A stretch of DNA of 64,000 nucleotides. Source: UBA12191 sp009937185. Its GTDB lineage: Bacteria > Planctomycetota > UBA8108 > UBA1146. Below the pieces are notes generated by a model. The model saw only the letters and a program-made list of their open reading frames with translations, was not told the origin of the DNA and did no database searches. The stretch covers positions 1 to 64,000 of the forward strand of contig CALJGL010000006.1 of the NCBI GenBank assembly GCA_938075155.1, read 5' to 3'. Shown here piece after piece: positions 8,313-17,961 of this stretch. Within the stretch, counting starts at the first letter, position 1. Each line of letters opens with the position of its first letter. Made by a program: the position numbers and the translations under genes.

Positions 8313-9352
8313 GGCGCAGACTCCATTCTCTTTTTATTGGCATTTTTGTTTCCATAAATGAAATCCAAAATATATACGGCAAACCAAGCGTATAACGCCA
8401 CAACGATAAACAAACTGATACGAGTGACAAAGGCTTGATAAACATCGTTACCATTTTCATTATCCATGACAGCCGCTCCCAAAAGTATGATGAGATTCGA
8501 CGTAACACTTTGCCAAAAAGACGCAGGAAAACGACTCTTTGATATTCCATAGATCTTGCTGCCAAAGTAGGTGAAAAAAAGTAGTGCCCATAGAAAGAAC
8601 ATCCATAAATTTACAGCCAAGCCCAATAGCCACCAGAAGAGTACTGCAAAGCCCCCCCCCAGGATTGTCGCCCCTAGCATTTCACGCCCCGCTGATTTGA
8701 CGTCAATAAGGGTGCTTTGCTGTCCTAGTGCGATCGATTTCAATACCAATGGTAAATAAAGCCCCGGGTTTATCAAAGCCATGAGGTAAGAGGGCAACAC
8801 GATTAATGTCCCTCTCAGTGCTTTCCAATTTGATAATAAATCCACTTCTTTAGAATCTTTTTTACTCGCAGAAGGAGTGGGGTCTTCAGGGAAAAATGGA
8901 TAGACCAACCATTGGCATAAAATAACGACCGCAATACCTACAACAAATGTTTCGATCACTAAGGTTGCCAACATCGAGCTGACGGATCCTGCAATCGACA
9001 CCAATGCGATGCCTGTTGCCAAAAAGTGCCCGACAATATGTTTCCCTCGAACGACCGACAAATAGAAACTGGCATACATACCAAGTGCGACCATCAATAT
9101 CGCCGCAAAAGGATAAAATTCGAGCCAAGGAATGAGAACCATCCCACTCGTCAACGTCATTGCAATCGCTACGAGTAATACGACTGACTTACCAAGTCCA
9201 GGAGGAGCAACGGGATTGATCGTCAACAATATGGCAAACATTGGCACAAGATAGGGCAACTGAAGTTTAAAAGCATAGGCACTGGCGAGCGATAAGGCAG
9301 TCACCATGCTCAATCTGAAAGTTCGTCGAACCATGATATCCATATCACTCAT
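8306..9352 (-). CDS. DUF2955 / FUSC-like inner-membrane permease
   Basis: The protein has 348 residues and about ten hydrophobic segments in two similar halves (for example LPYLVPMFAILLTINPVAPP and YLMALINPGLYLPLVLKSIA). The layout fits DUF2955, a relative of the FUSC/aromatic-acid exporter family. DUF2955 members usually sit next to a HlyD-type fusion protein, as here. It is the presumed inner-membrane part of the efflux system and starts 20 bases after the fusion-protein stop. No clear Shine-Dalgarno precedes ATG 9352. The coding sequence contains a nine-base G run (coding strand) at 8652-8660, encoding three glycines; slippage there would truncate the protein. The substrate cannot be told from the sequence. 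Confidence 0.78.
   Translation of the reverse strand: MSDMDIMVRRTFRLSMVTALSLASAYAFKLQLPYLVPMFAILLTINPVAPPGLGKSVVLLVAIAMTLTSGMVLIPWLEFYPFAAILMVALGMYASFYLSVVRGKHIVGHFLATGIALVSIAGSVSSMLATLVIETFVVGIAVVILCQWLVYPFFPEDPTPSASKKDSKEVDLLSNWKALRGTLIVLPSYLMALINPGLYLPLVLKSIALGQQSTLIDVKSAGREMLGATILGGGFAVLFWWLLGLAVNLWMFFLWALLFFTYFGSKIYGISKSRFPASFWQSVTSNLIILLGAAVMDNENGNDVYQAFVTRISLFIVVALYAWFAVYILDFIYGNKNANKKRMESAPC
8652..8660. repeat. C9/G9 homopolymer inside the DUF2955 gene
   Basis: Nine consecutive C on the plus strand, which is G9 in the sense strand of the permease gene. It encodes Gly-Gly-Gly in frame. It is the longest mononucleotide run noticed in the window and could be a slippage site or an assembly artefact. 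Confidence 0.9.
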
Positions 9353-9372
9353 TATTTACTGTGATTCGGAAA

Positions 9373-10611
9373 TCAATACGCATAACTAACCCAACTCAGG
9401 AAACGAATGTAAACCTCACCTATCTTTTTTAAGAGAGGATGCCCTTGGGTATAAGCAATGACGTCAGCTTGTCCCCCTATTCGCAGCTGGGGGTATATAT
9501 TTTTAATCTGGTCCGAGTCGAAACCGATCACGATCGGAAATCTTTGCGTTGCCCGTAACCAATCTCGATTGTTTTGAATACTAGGCAGGCTTCCCGCTGG
9601 AGGTGGCTTGGTTGCGCTGACGCCCACTCCAATACTTTGCACTGTTCCCTGAATAACCTGACCTGGAAGTGAGTCGAGCACTATCTCAACCGGACTACCC
9701 ACCTTTAGATGTCCTAGATTGTTTTCTGTAAACTCAGCACTGATCCATACGTCATGCATGGCGATCAGTGTCATCACAGGCGCACCGGCCCCAGCAAACT
9801 GCCCAACATCTGCACGTAGATCAGTAATCATGCCTCTCGAAGAAGCACGTACAGTCGTGTTCTCAAGATCCAGCTTTGCTTTTTCTACTGCACTAAGGGC
9901 AGCTTTTACCTGAGCATTATCTGTCTCTTCGCCACCCCTTTGACCGATCGCCCTTTGAACTTCTGCCTCTGCGCCTGTCACCATGGCTCTGGTTTGCTCA
10001 AGTGTGGCACGAGCGATCTCAAGCCGACGAACAGAAATGCTCCCCGAATCTTGTTCATACAAACGCTCTTGGCGATTTGCGTCCTGCTCCGCCTTCAATT
10101 CATTGGCTTCAGCTGCTCTGAGATTCGCGCGCGCGGATTCGATTCCCGCACTCCCCGCGCCGAGCTGGCTTTCTGCTTTTTGTAGATCTGATTCGGCTTT
10201 TCGAAGAGCAATTTCGTAATTTTCTTTGTCGATCTCAAACAAGGGTTGGTCAATTTCGACCTCTTCATTGTTTTCTACAAAGACCTGAGTCACGACTCCA
10301 GCAACCTTAGGAGATACACCCACCACAAATCCCTGAACTCTGGCTTGGCTTGTGTAGGGTGTGAATCGATCCGCCAGGAGATTCCATAATAGGCTCACTG
10401 CGATCAAGGCAAGTATCAGTTTCACGCCCTTGCTAAGAGTCGCCTTTGAGCCCGCAACCTTTGCGTCACCATCCGCAGATTTTTCCTCTTCGGCACCGAT
10501 CAATTTTTCTTTCGCTACTGGCTGTACAGACTCGCCCTCCTGATTCGTTGATTTTTCAACGTTTTCGGGATGATCTATTTTTTTATCACTCTTCTTTTTC
10601 TTGTCACTCAT
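9373..10611 (-). CDS. HlyD/EmrA-type periplasmic membrane fusion protein
   Basis: The start is placed at ATG 10611 (protein begins MSDKKKKSDKK), overlapping the upstream outer-membrane-factor gene by eight bases; a longer upstream frame runs through that gene and is unlikely. A charged cytoplasmic stretch of about 65 residues precedes one membrane helix (GVKLILALIAVSLLWNLLA). Next come the biotinyl-lipoyl-like half (VVGVSPKVAGVVTQVFVENN), a long alpha-helical hairpin rich in Ala, Glu and Arg, the second lipoyl half (TVRASSRGMITDLRADVGQF) and a beta-barrel region (GSPVEIVLDSLPGQVIQGTV). This is the EmrA/HlyD_D23 architecture. It would bridge the DUF2955 permease and the outer-membrane factor. 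The unusually long cytoplasmic tail is the only deviation from the family. Confidence 0.92.
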   Translation of the reverse strand: MSDKKKKSDKKIDHPENVEKSTNQEGESVQPVAKEKLIGAEEEKSADGDAKVAGSKATLSKGVKLILALIAVSLLWNLLADRFTPYTSQARVQGFVVGVSPKVAGVVTQVFVENNEEVEIDQPLFEIDKENYEIALRKAESDLQKAESQLGAGSAGIESARANLRAAEANELKAEQDANRQERLYEQDSGSISVRRLEIARATLEQTRAMVTGAEAEVQRAIGQRGGEETDNAQVKAALSAVEKAKLDLENTTVRASSRGMITDLRADVGQFAGAGAPVMTLIAMHDVWISAEFTENNLGHLKVGSPVEIVLDSLPGQVIQGTVQSIGVGVSATKPPPAGSLPSIQNNRDWLRATQRFPIVIGFDSDQIKNIYPQLRIGGQADVIAYTQGHPLLKKIGEVYIRFLSWVSYAY

Positions 10612-12154
10612 ATTGAGAATCCTTGTTACGAGTTGTCGGCTTGTCAATGAGAGGAGCCTCGAAAAGGTCTCCCCAATCATTACTCGCACTCATTTTGCGA
10701 CGAACCTCTTCTGGAATCATCTCTTCAAGACTTTTGGGCTCCCAGCCTCCACCCAAACTTTGGTACAAACTGACAACGGTATTGAGATGGCTTCCGTGAT
10801 TAAGTATTTGTCTCTCGACCTGATTAAAGTAAGCCCTCTGTGCAGATAAGACTCTTTGGAAATCAGAATATCCTTCGCGATAACGGGTATTTGCAATCTC
10901 CAAAGCTCGCCTTGCTGCGTCGACAGACTCATCCAAAATTAATTGCTGCTCAGCGGTCTTTAATAAATTGAATGTTGCGTTATCTACTTCTCTTGCCGCC
11001 TCCAGAACCGTCGACTGAAACGCTTCTATCGATTGCTGCAATCGTGCATTCTGAATTCTTATGTTGTTTTCAATCGCTCCATGGTCAAACAAGTTCCAAC
11101 GCACAGCAGGACCCACTGAAAGGGCGCTCGCATTTGGGATGCCATTCAGGCTAGTTCCAGACCATCCCAAAGATCCCAAGATCGAGATGGACGGGTAATA
11201 TTCTGCCTCGGCAATCCCAATCTGCGCAGATTGCGCTGCCACTTGCCAAGCCGCAACGCGCACGTCTGGCCTGAGGGTCAGTAACTCTGCTGGAAAATCG
11301 CTAATCGTTGCGGGATCAACAATAGGTAATTCAAATGCACTCTCCGCCAACTCTGGAATTGATTCTGGCGGCTTACCCAATAATACGCAGATCGCATTTC
11401 TGGTGTTTCGCAGAGATAACTCAAGTTGTGGTATGACTGAAAGTGTCGCTAGATATTGAGTTCGTGCTTGCTGAAAGTCTAACTCCGACTCATCACCTTC
11501 AGTAAATCTCTCCTGAGTGATCTCAAAACTACGCTGTTGGATGCTGGCGTTGAATCGAGTGATGACGATGCGACGTTCCGTAACTTTATAGGAGAAGTAC
11601 AAACGAGCCATCTGTGCCGCTATTAACACCTGTAAATCTCTCTGTTGAGATACCGAGGCGAAGAAACTCGCATCTGCGGACTCAACTGCTCGCTGGAATC
11701 GTCCCCAAAAATCTAACTCCCAGCCCAAAACACCCTGAAATTGAGTCGCAATCTGATTTGTATTTCCGCCACCACTTTGACGTGTAGTAACGACATCGCT
11801 TGCACCGCTCACTTGTTGGAGTTGAGGCAACAACGAACTTCCAACTAAACCTTGAACTGCTCTGCTTTCAAGAATCCGGAGACCCGCAATACGAAGTGAC
11901 AAATTATCTTTTTGAGCAGCCTGTATGAGTGAGACCAAGACAGGGTCGTCAAACTGTCGCCACCAAGACTGAACAATCGCAGCGTCAAAATCAGATGGCT
12001 CCGACTGAGAAATTGAGCCTGACTGCCATTCATTAAGCCAACTGATTTCAGGTTCTTCAAACTCCGGGCCTAGAGTCGTACACGAACTGAGAACGAATAC
12101 CGAGATAAGGCATAGCGCACTCTTGGACCGTTGAATGAGATTAACTTTGGTCAT
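10604..12154 (-). CDS. Outer-membrane factor lipoprotein, NodT/TolC family
   Basis: The signal peptide ends in VFVLSSCTTLGPEFEEPEI: the LSSC lipobox and the following G-P-E/D-Y/F-like start are typical of NodT-family outer-membrane factors. At 516 residues it has the family length. Two homologous helical halves are visible, with AGLRILESRAVQGLVGSSLL and LTLRPDVRVAAWQVAAQSAQ, the latter the highly conserved RPDV block. Long coiled helices and porin-like beta segments alternate as in TolC. The gene starts four bases after the AI-2E-family stop and overlaps the fusion-protein start, so the operon is tightly coupled. The role is the exit duct of the efflux pump. Confidence 0.94.
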   Translation of the reverse strand: MTKVNLIQRSKSALCLISVFVLSSCTTLGPEFEEPEISWLNEWQSGSISQSEPSDFDAAIVQSWWRQFDDPVLVSLIQAAQKDNLSLRIAGLRILESRAVQGLVGSSLLPQLQQVSGASDVVTTRQSGGGNTNQIATQFQGVLGWELDFWGRFQRAVESADASFFASVSQQRDLQVLIAAQMARLYFSYKVTERRIVITRFNASIQQRSFEITQERFTEGDESELDFQQARTQYLATLSVIPQLELSLRNTRNAICVLLGKPPESIPELAESAFELPIVDPATISDFPAELLTLRPDVRVAAWQVAAQSAQIGIAEAEYYPSISILGSLGWSGTSLNGIPNASALSVGPAVRWNLFDHGAIENNIRIQNARLQQSIEAFQSTVLEAAREVDNATFNLLKTAEQQLILDESVDAARRALEIANTRYREGYSDFQRVLSAQRAYFNQVERQILNHGSHLNTVVSLYQSLGGGWEPKSLEEMIPEEVRRKMSASNDWGDLFEAPLIDKPTTRNKDSQYE

Positions 12155-12158
12155 CTAC

Positions 12159-13271
12159 TTATTCGCCCGACACTGCACTATCACCCTGGGTTTCAGGGTT
12201 TCCGTTTTCGACCCAATCCATAAATATCTGATATCCCAGGGCCAAGATGACTGATCCTAAAAATAAGCCAATCAATCCGTAGGAGAACATTCCACCCAGC
12301 GCACCTAGTAAAATGATGGGCATCGGAACCTCGACTCCTCTACCTAAAAGTAATGGCTTGAGGAATCCGTCTGACATTCCCGCGAGCACTAAAAATATTG
12401 TTTGAAGGACGCTTTCAGTGGTCGAAGTATCTCCGGTCGTCCAAAGGTAGATGATGACCGGGAGTGTAATTAACAATGCCGGAAGCTGGGCTATGCCTAC
12501 CAATAAAACCAGCAATGCCAGTATTCCCGCAGCGGGAATACCAACCCAGACGAAGCCGACTCCTAGGACTAATGATTGAAGGAATGCAACTCCAACGACT
12601 CCCATGGCTACAGACCGAATCGTCAAAGTTGATAATGTATGAAGGCTTGGCCCTTTTTCTTCTGAAGTTAATCGGCTCAGAATTTTCATCACTACTGCAC
12701 TTCCGGATTTCCCATAAGCCATCATGATTCCTGCGATAATCAAGGAACCCAGAAATTTAAGAAGAGAACTCGCGGTATTGGCAAGAGAACCCAGCACAGT
12801 TTTTGCTAATGATTCCAACTGCGGCTTAATACTCACCAAGAATGCTGGAAGGTCTTCACTCGCTTGCTCCCACAGAGAGAACAACGTCTTTCCTATCACA
12901 GGCCATTCAGCGACAGAAGCAGGTGGAGGATCTATCGTCATTGTGCCAGAGAACACCACTTCGAATTTATCATGCAAAAACTCTGAAAATGAAGTCCCCA
13001 ACATAATCGTCGGGAGACCTATCAGAACTAATCCAGAGAGTACGAGCAATGTTGCGGCTCTTCCTTGGCGTCCATTTAATTTCGTTGCCAAGATTTGCTG
13101 CAGCGGATAAAGAACCACTGCCAGGATGAGTCCCCATAGCATCAATCCCATAAATGGCGAAAAGATTCGCAAACAAATAATCACCAATAAAACGACAAGA
13201 CCTACGTGAATAAATGCATCATTTAGGTCACTGAACAACTTTTTACGGATCGAATTGTATTCCGATTGCAT
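12159..13271 (-). CDS. AI-2E family transporter (UPF0118-like permease)
   Basis: A strong GGGGGAGG lies eight bases before ATG 13271. The protein has 370 residues with paired N-terminal helices (VGLVVLLVIICLRIF, LMLWGLILAVVLYPLQQI), a periplasmic insertion of about 90 residues, and the C-terminal helices of the family, including GIPAAGILALLVLLVGIAQL, FLKPLLLGRGVEVPMPIILL and GALGGMFSYGLIGLFLGSVI. The P-x-I-LLGALGG-x-x-x-GxxGLFLG block is diagnostic for PF01594. The family includes proposed AI-2 exporters and Na+/H+ antiporters. It is the first gene of the operon ending with the small channel, an uncommon partner for an EmrA-type pump, and what it contributes there is unknown. Confidence 0.93.
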   Translation of the reverse strand: MQSEYNSIRKKLFSDLNDAFIHVGLVVLLVIICLRIFSPFMGLMLWGLILAVVLYPLQQILATKLNGRQGRAATLLVLSGLVLIGLPTIMLGTSFSEFLHDKFEVVFSGTMTIDPPPASVAEWPVIGKTLFSLWEQASEDLPAFLVSIKPQLESLAKTVLGSLANTASSLLKFLGSLIIAGIMMAYGKSGSAVVMKILSRLTSEEKGPSLHTLSTLTIRSVAMGVVGVAFLQSLVLGVGFVWVGIPAAGILALLVLLVGIAQLPALLITLPVIIYLWTTGDTSTTESVLQTIFLVLAGMSDGFLKPLLLGRGVEVPMPIILLGALGGMFSYGLIGLFLGSVILALGYQIFMDWVENGNPETQGDSAVSGE

Positions 13272-13391
13272 GGAAAAGCCTCCCCCTGTTTTTTTACTAT
13301 AATCGATGACTTTTGATTAGGTATCCAGAATTAGGATAGCGACTCAGATACTAAAGGATTATCGCTCGATTACTCCGCTGAAGAGGCGTGC

Positions 13392-15287
13392 TCAGGACGT
13401 GATAATATCGAGGAATCCTTGTCCCCACTTTTCCAATTTTTTTTGTCCCACTCCACCAATCATTGCCATCTGACTCATTGTCTGAGGCTTCAGCTGTGAC
13501 ATTTCCACAAGAGTAGAATCGTGGAAAACCGTATAGGGTGGTACCTCAAGTTCTTTTGAAATCTGTAGCCTATGTTTCCGCAGTCTGTCAAAGAGACTCG
13601 CCTCCATAGCATCGAGGCCTAGCTCTTTTTTCTTCTTCCTTTTGCGGCTGGACTTTTTCGCCAATGGATCCTTGCGGAATGAAAAGACTTCTTCACCCCG
13701 CAAAACTGATCGGCAGCGTGCATCCAGAGAGATACCGTTATGGCCTTCGAGATCGATCTTTACCAATCCTCTTGAAGCCAACTGGCGAAAGACTGAATGC
13801 CAACCTGCTTCATCCAGCTCAGTACCTATGCCATATACGCTAAGATGGTCATGCCCAAATCGCGTCACTTTTTCAGTAGCATTGCCCAGTAACACATCGA
13901 TGACATGCGCTTTACCAAATCTCTGCCCCGTTTTTGAAATCGCAGAGAGGAGCTTTTGAGCCAGAATTGTTCCATCAACCAGTTCAACTTTCCCGGAGCA
14001 GTTATCACAAACCTGATCAGTCTCGGAGCAAGGTTCACCCTCTTCGCCGAAGAATCGTAACAAGTTGAGTCGCCGACACTCTGACGTTTCACAGTATGCC
14101 AACATCGCATCTATTTGATGCCGACGAATACGCTTTTGCCCGGGGTCAATTTCAGCTTCCGCCAGCCTGCGCTGCGCCATCATCACATCTTGCCACCCAT
14201 AACAAAGCCAACACTCCGCAGGAAGACCATCTCTTCCGGCGCGCCCTGACTCCTGACTGTAATGCTGTGGACTCTCCGGCATATCCAGATGTGCGACAAA
14301 CCTAACATTGGGTTTGTCGATACCCATTCCGAAAGCAACTGTGGCTACAACGACAATCCCCTCTTCTCTTTGAAAGAGCTGCTGATTCATCGTTCGCTCT
14401 GAACTGGCCATTCCTGCGTGGTAAGGCACAGCCCTGATGCCTTCTTTGCGTAACCATGTCGAGGTGTCCTCAACTTTTTTCCTAGAGCCGCAATACACGA
14501 TGCCTGCTTCTCCGGCATGTCGATCACGAATAAATTTTAACAGTTGTTTTCTTGGTTGATCTTTGGGCTCTACGAGGTACTTGAGATTGCTTCGATTCAT
14601 CGAGGTCGAATACAAATCTTCCGTGCTCATATCGAGAACTTTGAGAATATCTTTCAATGTTTGTGGATCAGCGGTGGCTGTCAGTCCTATGACCGGAATC
14701 ATCGGATAATGACGTCGCAATGCTCCCAATTGCTGATATTCAGCTCGGAAATCATGCCCCCACTGACTGATACAATGAGCTTCGTCTATGGCAAACAATC
14801 CGGGCTTAAAGCTAGCAAGCTGATCAAGAAACCCATCGATGAGAAGTCTCTCTGGGGCGAGATACAGTATTTTTATTTCCCCAGAATGTAATCGCGCCCA
14901 GACCCTTTTTCGATCAGCGGGATCCATCGATGAATTCAAAGCGGCCGCTGCGACACCCGCTTGCGTGAGCGCATCTACCTGATCTTGCATTAATGAAATT
15001 GTTGGAGTGACAACAATCGTAAGGCCCGGTCGAATTAATCCTGGAATCTGATAACAGAGGGATTTACCACCCCCAGTAGGCATCAAGACGAGGGCATTCT
15101 TGCCACTGACAACCCGTTCAATGACTTCTTGCTGGGGTTCCCGGAACGACTCGTAGCCAAACACTTCCTGTAGAAAAATTTCGGAGTCTTTGCGGATAGC
15201 CTCTACAGGAACATCGCTGCCTGAAGATTCGCCGGTTGATATTTCGGACTGCACACCGTCCACAGCCTTCACCCCCACGATCCCCAA
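13392..15287 (-). CDS. recQ: ATP-dependent DNA helicase RecQ
   Basis: All RecQ parts are present in 631 residues: motif 0 and Walker A (FREPQQEVIERVVSGKNALV, then PTGGGKSLCYQIPG), DEAH box (FAIDEAHCISQWGHDF), motif VI (YSQESGRAGRDGLPAECWL), a zinc-binding four-cysteine cluster (CETSECRRLNLLRFFGE with CSETDQVCDNC), a winged-helix region and a C-terminal HRDC domain (LFDRLRKHRLQISKELEVPP). The start is uncertain because no ATG lies near the N-terminus; TTG 15287 is the longest choice and several GTG codons follow within twelve residues. RecQ unwinds recombination and stalled-fork intermediates. A short Lys/Arg-rich linker (KKSSRKRKKKKELG) precedes HRDC. Confidence 0.95.
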   Translation of the reverse strand: MGIVGVKAVDGVQSEISTGESSGSDVPVEAIRKDSEIFLQEVFGYESFREPQQEVIERVVSGKNALVLMPTGGGKSLCYQIPGLIRPGLTIVVTPTISLMQDQVDALTQAGVAAAALNSSMDPADRKRVWARLHSGEIKILYLAPERLLIDGFLDQLASFKPGLFAIDEAHCISQWGHDFRAEYQQLGALRRHYPMIPVIGLTATADPQTLKDILKVLDMSTEDLYSTSMNRSNLKYLVEPKDQPRKQLLKFIRDRHAGEAGIVYCGSRKKVEDTSTWLRKEGIRAVPYHAGMASSERTMNQQLFQREEGIVVVATVAFGMGIDKPNVRFVAHLDMPESPQHYSQESGRAGRDGLPAECWLCYGWQDVMMAQRRLAEAEIDPGQKRIRRHQIDAMLAYCETSECRRLNLLRFFGEEGEPCSETDQVCDNCSGKVELVDGTILAQKLLSAISKTGQRFGKAHVIDVLLGNATEKVTRFGHDHLSVYGIGTELDEAGWHSVFRQLASRGLVKIDLEGHNGISLDARCRSVLRGEEVFSFRKDPLAKKSSRKRKKKKELGLDAMEASLFDRLRKHRLQISKELEVPPYTVFHDSTLVEMSQLKPQTMSQMAMIGGVGQKKLEKWGQGFLDIITS

Positions 15288-15363
15288 CAGAATATCTTCA
15301 ATAACGTAGAACCGGAATATCCGAGGATGGGGACTCCATCAAGGGAGAGCGTCTTCATTAGGA

Positions 15364-15882
15364 TCATTCATGATCACTGAAGATGCCCTCAGGATCCTCG
15401 AAAGGTGGGCGTGAGGGAAGTGCTGTTCTGATCCAGCCCCACTCATGTCGCTGACCGGTGAGGCATTCAACGACGGCCAGTCCATTGGGATGCCACTCCC
15501 AAATCGCATCCTGTTGCCAGCGTTTCGCCCATTCGATGACTTCTTCCAACGGAAGCCCTATCAGGGCGACTCCAGATTCGGCCCACTCCCCATTGCCAGC
15601 CACACCTGTCCCCTCCCAAATACTCAGATTCTTGGTCGTCACTTCGGATATCAACTGCAGATGTCGATCTTGATTTTCCGAGTCCGGGATTTGAGTAGAA
15701 GCAGGATTCCAAGACGTCAAAACGTGAACCGGGTGATCCAAAGGAAATCCCCCTTCAGTATGACCCTGATCAGCTCCGTGAATCGCCCAGGCATGACCTT
15801 CGGGGTCAACGATACGTAGCCAAGTTCGCCTCCATGCTTCGACAAGTTCTTTTTTTGGCAAGGACAACAGAGACCCTATCAA
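15364..15882 (-). CDS. DUF3293 domain protein
   Basis: This 172-residue protein has LTSWNPAST near residue 57, a central GEWAESGVALIGLPLEEVIE and the C-terminal QQDAIWEWHPNGLAVVECLT, all of which follow the DUF3293 pattern (a small conserved protein of unknown function with T/S-x-x-NP and a FGQ/W-Q-x-A segment). The only starts are TTG codons: 15882 is one base after the stop of the FG-GAP gene, and two later TTGs also fit. The close spacing suggests translation follows the FG-GAP gene. No signal peptide is seen, so it is cytoplasmic. No function can be given. Confidence 0.72.
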   Translation of the reverse strand: MIGSLLSLPKKELVEAWRRTWLRIVDPEGHAWAIHGADQGHTEGGFPLDHPVHVLTSWNPASTQIPDSENQDRHLQLISEVTTKNLSIWEGTGVAGNGEWAESGVALIGLPLEEVIEWAKRWQQDAIWEWHPNGLAVVECLTGQRHEWGWIRTALPSRPPFEDPEGIFSDHE

Positions 15883-15883
15883 T

Positions 15884-17686
15884 TTATAAGCAAGAAGGAT
15901 GTGCAGCTTCGCAGGTCACGGCATCGGACGTCGGATCGAGACCGCAATCGAAGGGGTCAGGAATCGATCCTCCAGATTGGAACAAATAGACGAGAAGAAA
16001 AACTACGTCTGCGATATTAGTCGCTCCATCATCATTGACGTCGATAGCGTCTAGGCAATCGCCTCCGCTTCCCCCGCTAAAGAGATAACTCAATCCGGCA
16101 ACGGCATCTGAAATGTCTCGTGAACCATCTGCATTCATATCACCTCGCCGGAATTGTGGGCCACTAGTACCCACTTGATATGACCGTTCAGTTGTTACGA
16201 AAACGTTCCCAGCTTTATCTACGGCCCGAATACGGTACGTCACTATTGCAGCGGTCGTCGGATCAGGAATCACTCCACGGTAGAGGTCGTGGCCACCCCA
16301 TTTCATTTCAGTGATCTCAAATCCACTTCCTGTAGACCATTCCAGATTCACCGATTGAAAGAATGCGCCTGTATCAGAGGTCATGTCATCTCGAACAAGA
16401 GCACGTACTCTTCGAGGTCCCTGCCCTGTGTCCACATCACCTAACTCATCCCAAAGAGGTATCTTGGGCGGAATAGAGTCAGCAACACCGCTATTGAGAT
16501 ATAGCCGATTCCGAAATGCTCCACTCTCACCCTGCGCTGTGATGATGTCGAGGTCACCATCTCCATCTAAGTCAGCAACTTCAATGTCTAAGGAACTATC
16601 ACTGACTGAAGAGAGGGCGCCGTTGAAGAGAGATAATGTTCCGTTGCCATTATTTCTGAGCAACCTTTCAGGACCACCGATCCTGCAGATCACCACATCC
16701 AAATCTCCATCATTATCACTGTCGAAAAATTTGCTGTCATTGTCATCCACGTTTGGGTTTGAAGAATTGGGCAATACGGTTGAGGTCACATTCGTAAAAC
16801 TGCCCGTTCCATTATTTTGGAAGACCGCTTCACGGGACCCGATTCCAGAGTTCGCTCCAAAAACATCTAAATCTCCGTCACCATCCAAGTCTCCAAGGTC
16901 ATAAGAGTACGTATTGGAATCACCCGGCAAATTTCCAGCGGTGATATCAACGAAGATTCCCCCATCGTTACGATATAGTTTTGAATTTCCAGCACGATGA
17001 CCTTCGAGCATGTCGAGATCTAAGTCTCCATCTAGGTCTCCGAAAATACAGTCCATAGGTTCTGAGACCAGCTGGGCAGGCAATCGACTGTCGGTTTCAT
17101 TGGTATAAAAACCGGCTCCATCGTTGATCCACAGTTGAGCTTGCCCAGAACCAAATCGTGAACTACCTCCTCGTGTAAACCAAAGATCTAAATCGCCATC
17201 ATCGTCTACGTCTCCAAATGAACAATGAGCACTAGACATCGCAAACTGAGGAATCCTCGTCGCAGACTCATCCGTGAAGAACCCTGTACCGTCATTCACC
17301 AACAGTTTTTGAGTTGAGAGAAAGTCATTAGCAACAGCGAGATCGAGATCTCCATCGCCATCGATATCTCCGAACTCTACGTCACGCCCATACCCCAAAA
17401 GATTTCCCAGTCTTGCCTGGGATTCATCAGAAAAGGTTGCAGATCCATCATTGATCAACAACCGGACTCTTTCCTGTAAGCTAGCAGATGAGAACCCTCT
17501 TCCATTTGCGAAGCAGAGATCCAAATCGCCATCTCCATCCACATCCGCGATCGCGACCTGGCTCGAATACTCATTAAAGATGGGTAATCGTCCGGTGCTG
17601 GATTCCACGAATTGTTGCGCATGAATCTTTGGCATGTAGGAGATCGAGGCCACAACAGCGAGAGTTAGAAATGGAAAGAGTTTCAA
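15884..17686 (-). CDS. Secreted FG-GAP/VCBS repeat protein with double dockerin-like C-terminus
   Basis: TTG at 17686 follows AGGAGG by four bases and begins a signal peptide ending near KIHAQQ. About seven FG-GAP-like calcium loops of the form D-x-D-G-D-G-D-L-D follow (for example IADVDGDGDLDLCFANG and LGDLDGDGDLDVFGANS), giving the expected beta-propeller. The fourth copy is degenerate (DLDGDLDLDMLEGH), lacking one G-D step. After a beta-sandwich region (about residues 420-500) come two EF-hand-like loops (RRGDMNADGSRDISDAVAG and DVNDDGATNIADVVFLLVYL) and the tail CGLDPTSDAVTC with a final Cys. It is probably on the cell surface and stabilised by calcium. Ligand and partners are unknown. 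Confidence 0.88.
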   Translation of the reverse strand: MKLFPFLTLAVVASISYMPKIHAQQFVESSTGRLPIFNEYSSQVAIADVDGDGDLDLCFANGRGFSSASLQERVRLLINDGSATFSDESQARLGNLLGYGRDVEFGDIDGDGDLDLAVANDFLSTQKLLVNDGTGFFTDESATRIPQFAMSSAHCSFGDVDDDGDLDLWFTRGGSSRFGSGQAQLWINDGAGFYTNETDSRLPAQLVSEPMDCIFGDLDGDLDLDMLEGHRAGNSKLYRNDGGIFVDITAGNLPGDSNTYSYDLGDLDGDGDLDVFGANSGIGSREAVFQNNGTGSFTNVTSTVLPNSSNPNVDDNDSKFFDSDNDGDLDVVICRIGGPERLLRNNGNGTLSLFNGALSSVSDSSLDIEVADLDGDGDLDIITAQGESGAFRNRLYLNSGVADSIPPKIPLWDELGDVDTGQGPRRVRALVRDDMTSDTGAFFQSVNLEWSTGSGFEITEMKWGGHDLYRGVIPDPTTAAIVTYRIRAVDKAGNVFVTTERSYQVGTSGPQFRRGDMNADGSRDISDAVAGLSYLFSGGSGGDCLDAIDVNDDGATNIADVVFLLVYLFQSGGSIPDPFDCGLDPTSDAVTCEAAHPSCL

Positions 17687-17961
17687 CTGTCCTCCTGGGA
17701 AATATCGGACGTATCAGACGGTAATTAGGTCGAATATATGGATCAACTTTGGGTATCAGATCCAATGAACCCTCGATGATACCAGAAGAACCGTGAATTA
17801 CAGTGTCTCGCTTGATTTGAAACATATGCCTTTTCTGGAAGGGTTGCCGTCGAGGCTCATGAGCAGTTACGATCACTTCGTACGCTTCGTAGCAGGAAGG
17901 CCCTCGGGTCTTCGATGTTTCAAGTTCAACATTGACAGATCACCTGCCCCTGGAGGCCAAC

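Noticed and set aside
16383..16904. A 173-codon antisense frame in the FG-GAP gene
   Set aside because: It mirrors the repeat codons of the calcium loops on the other strand.
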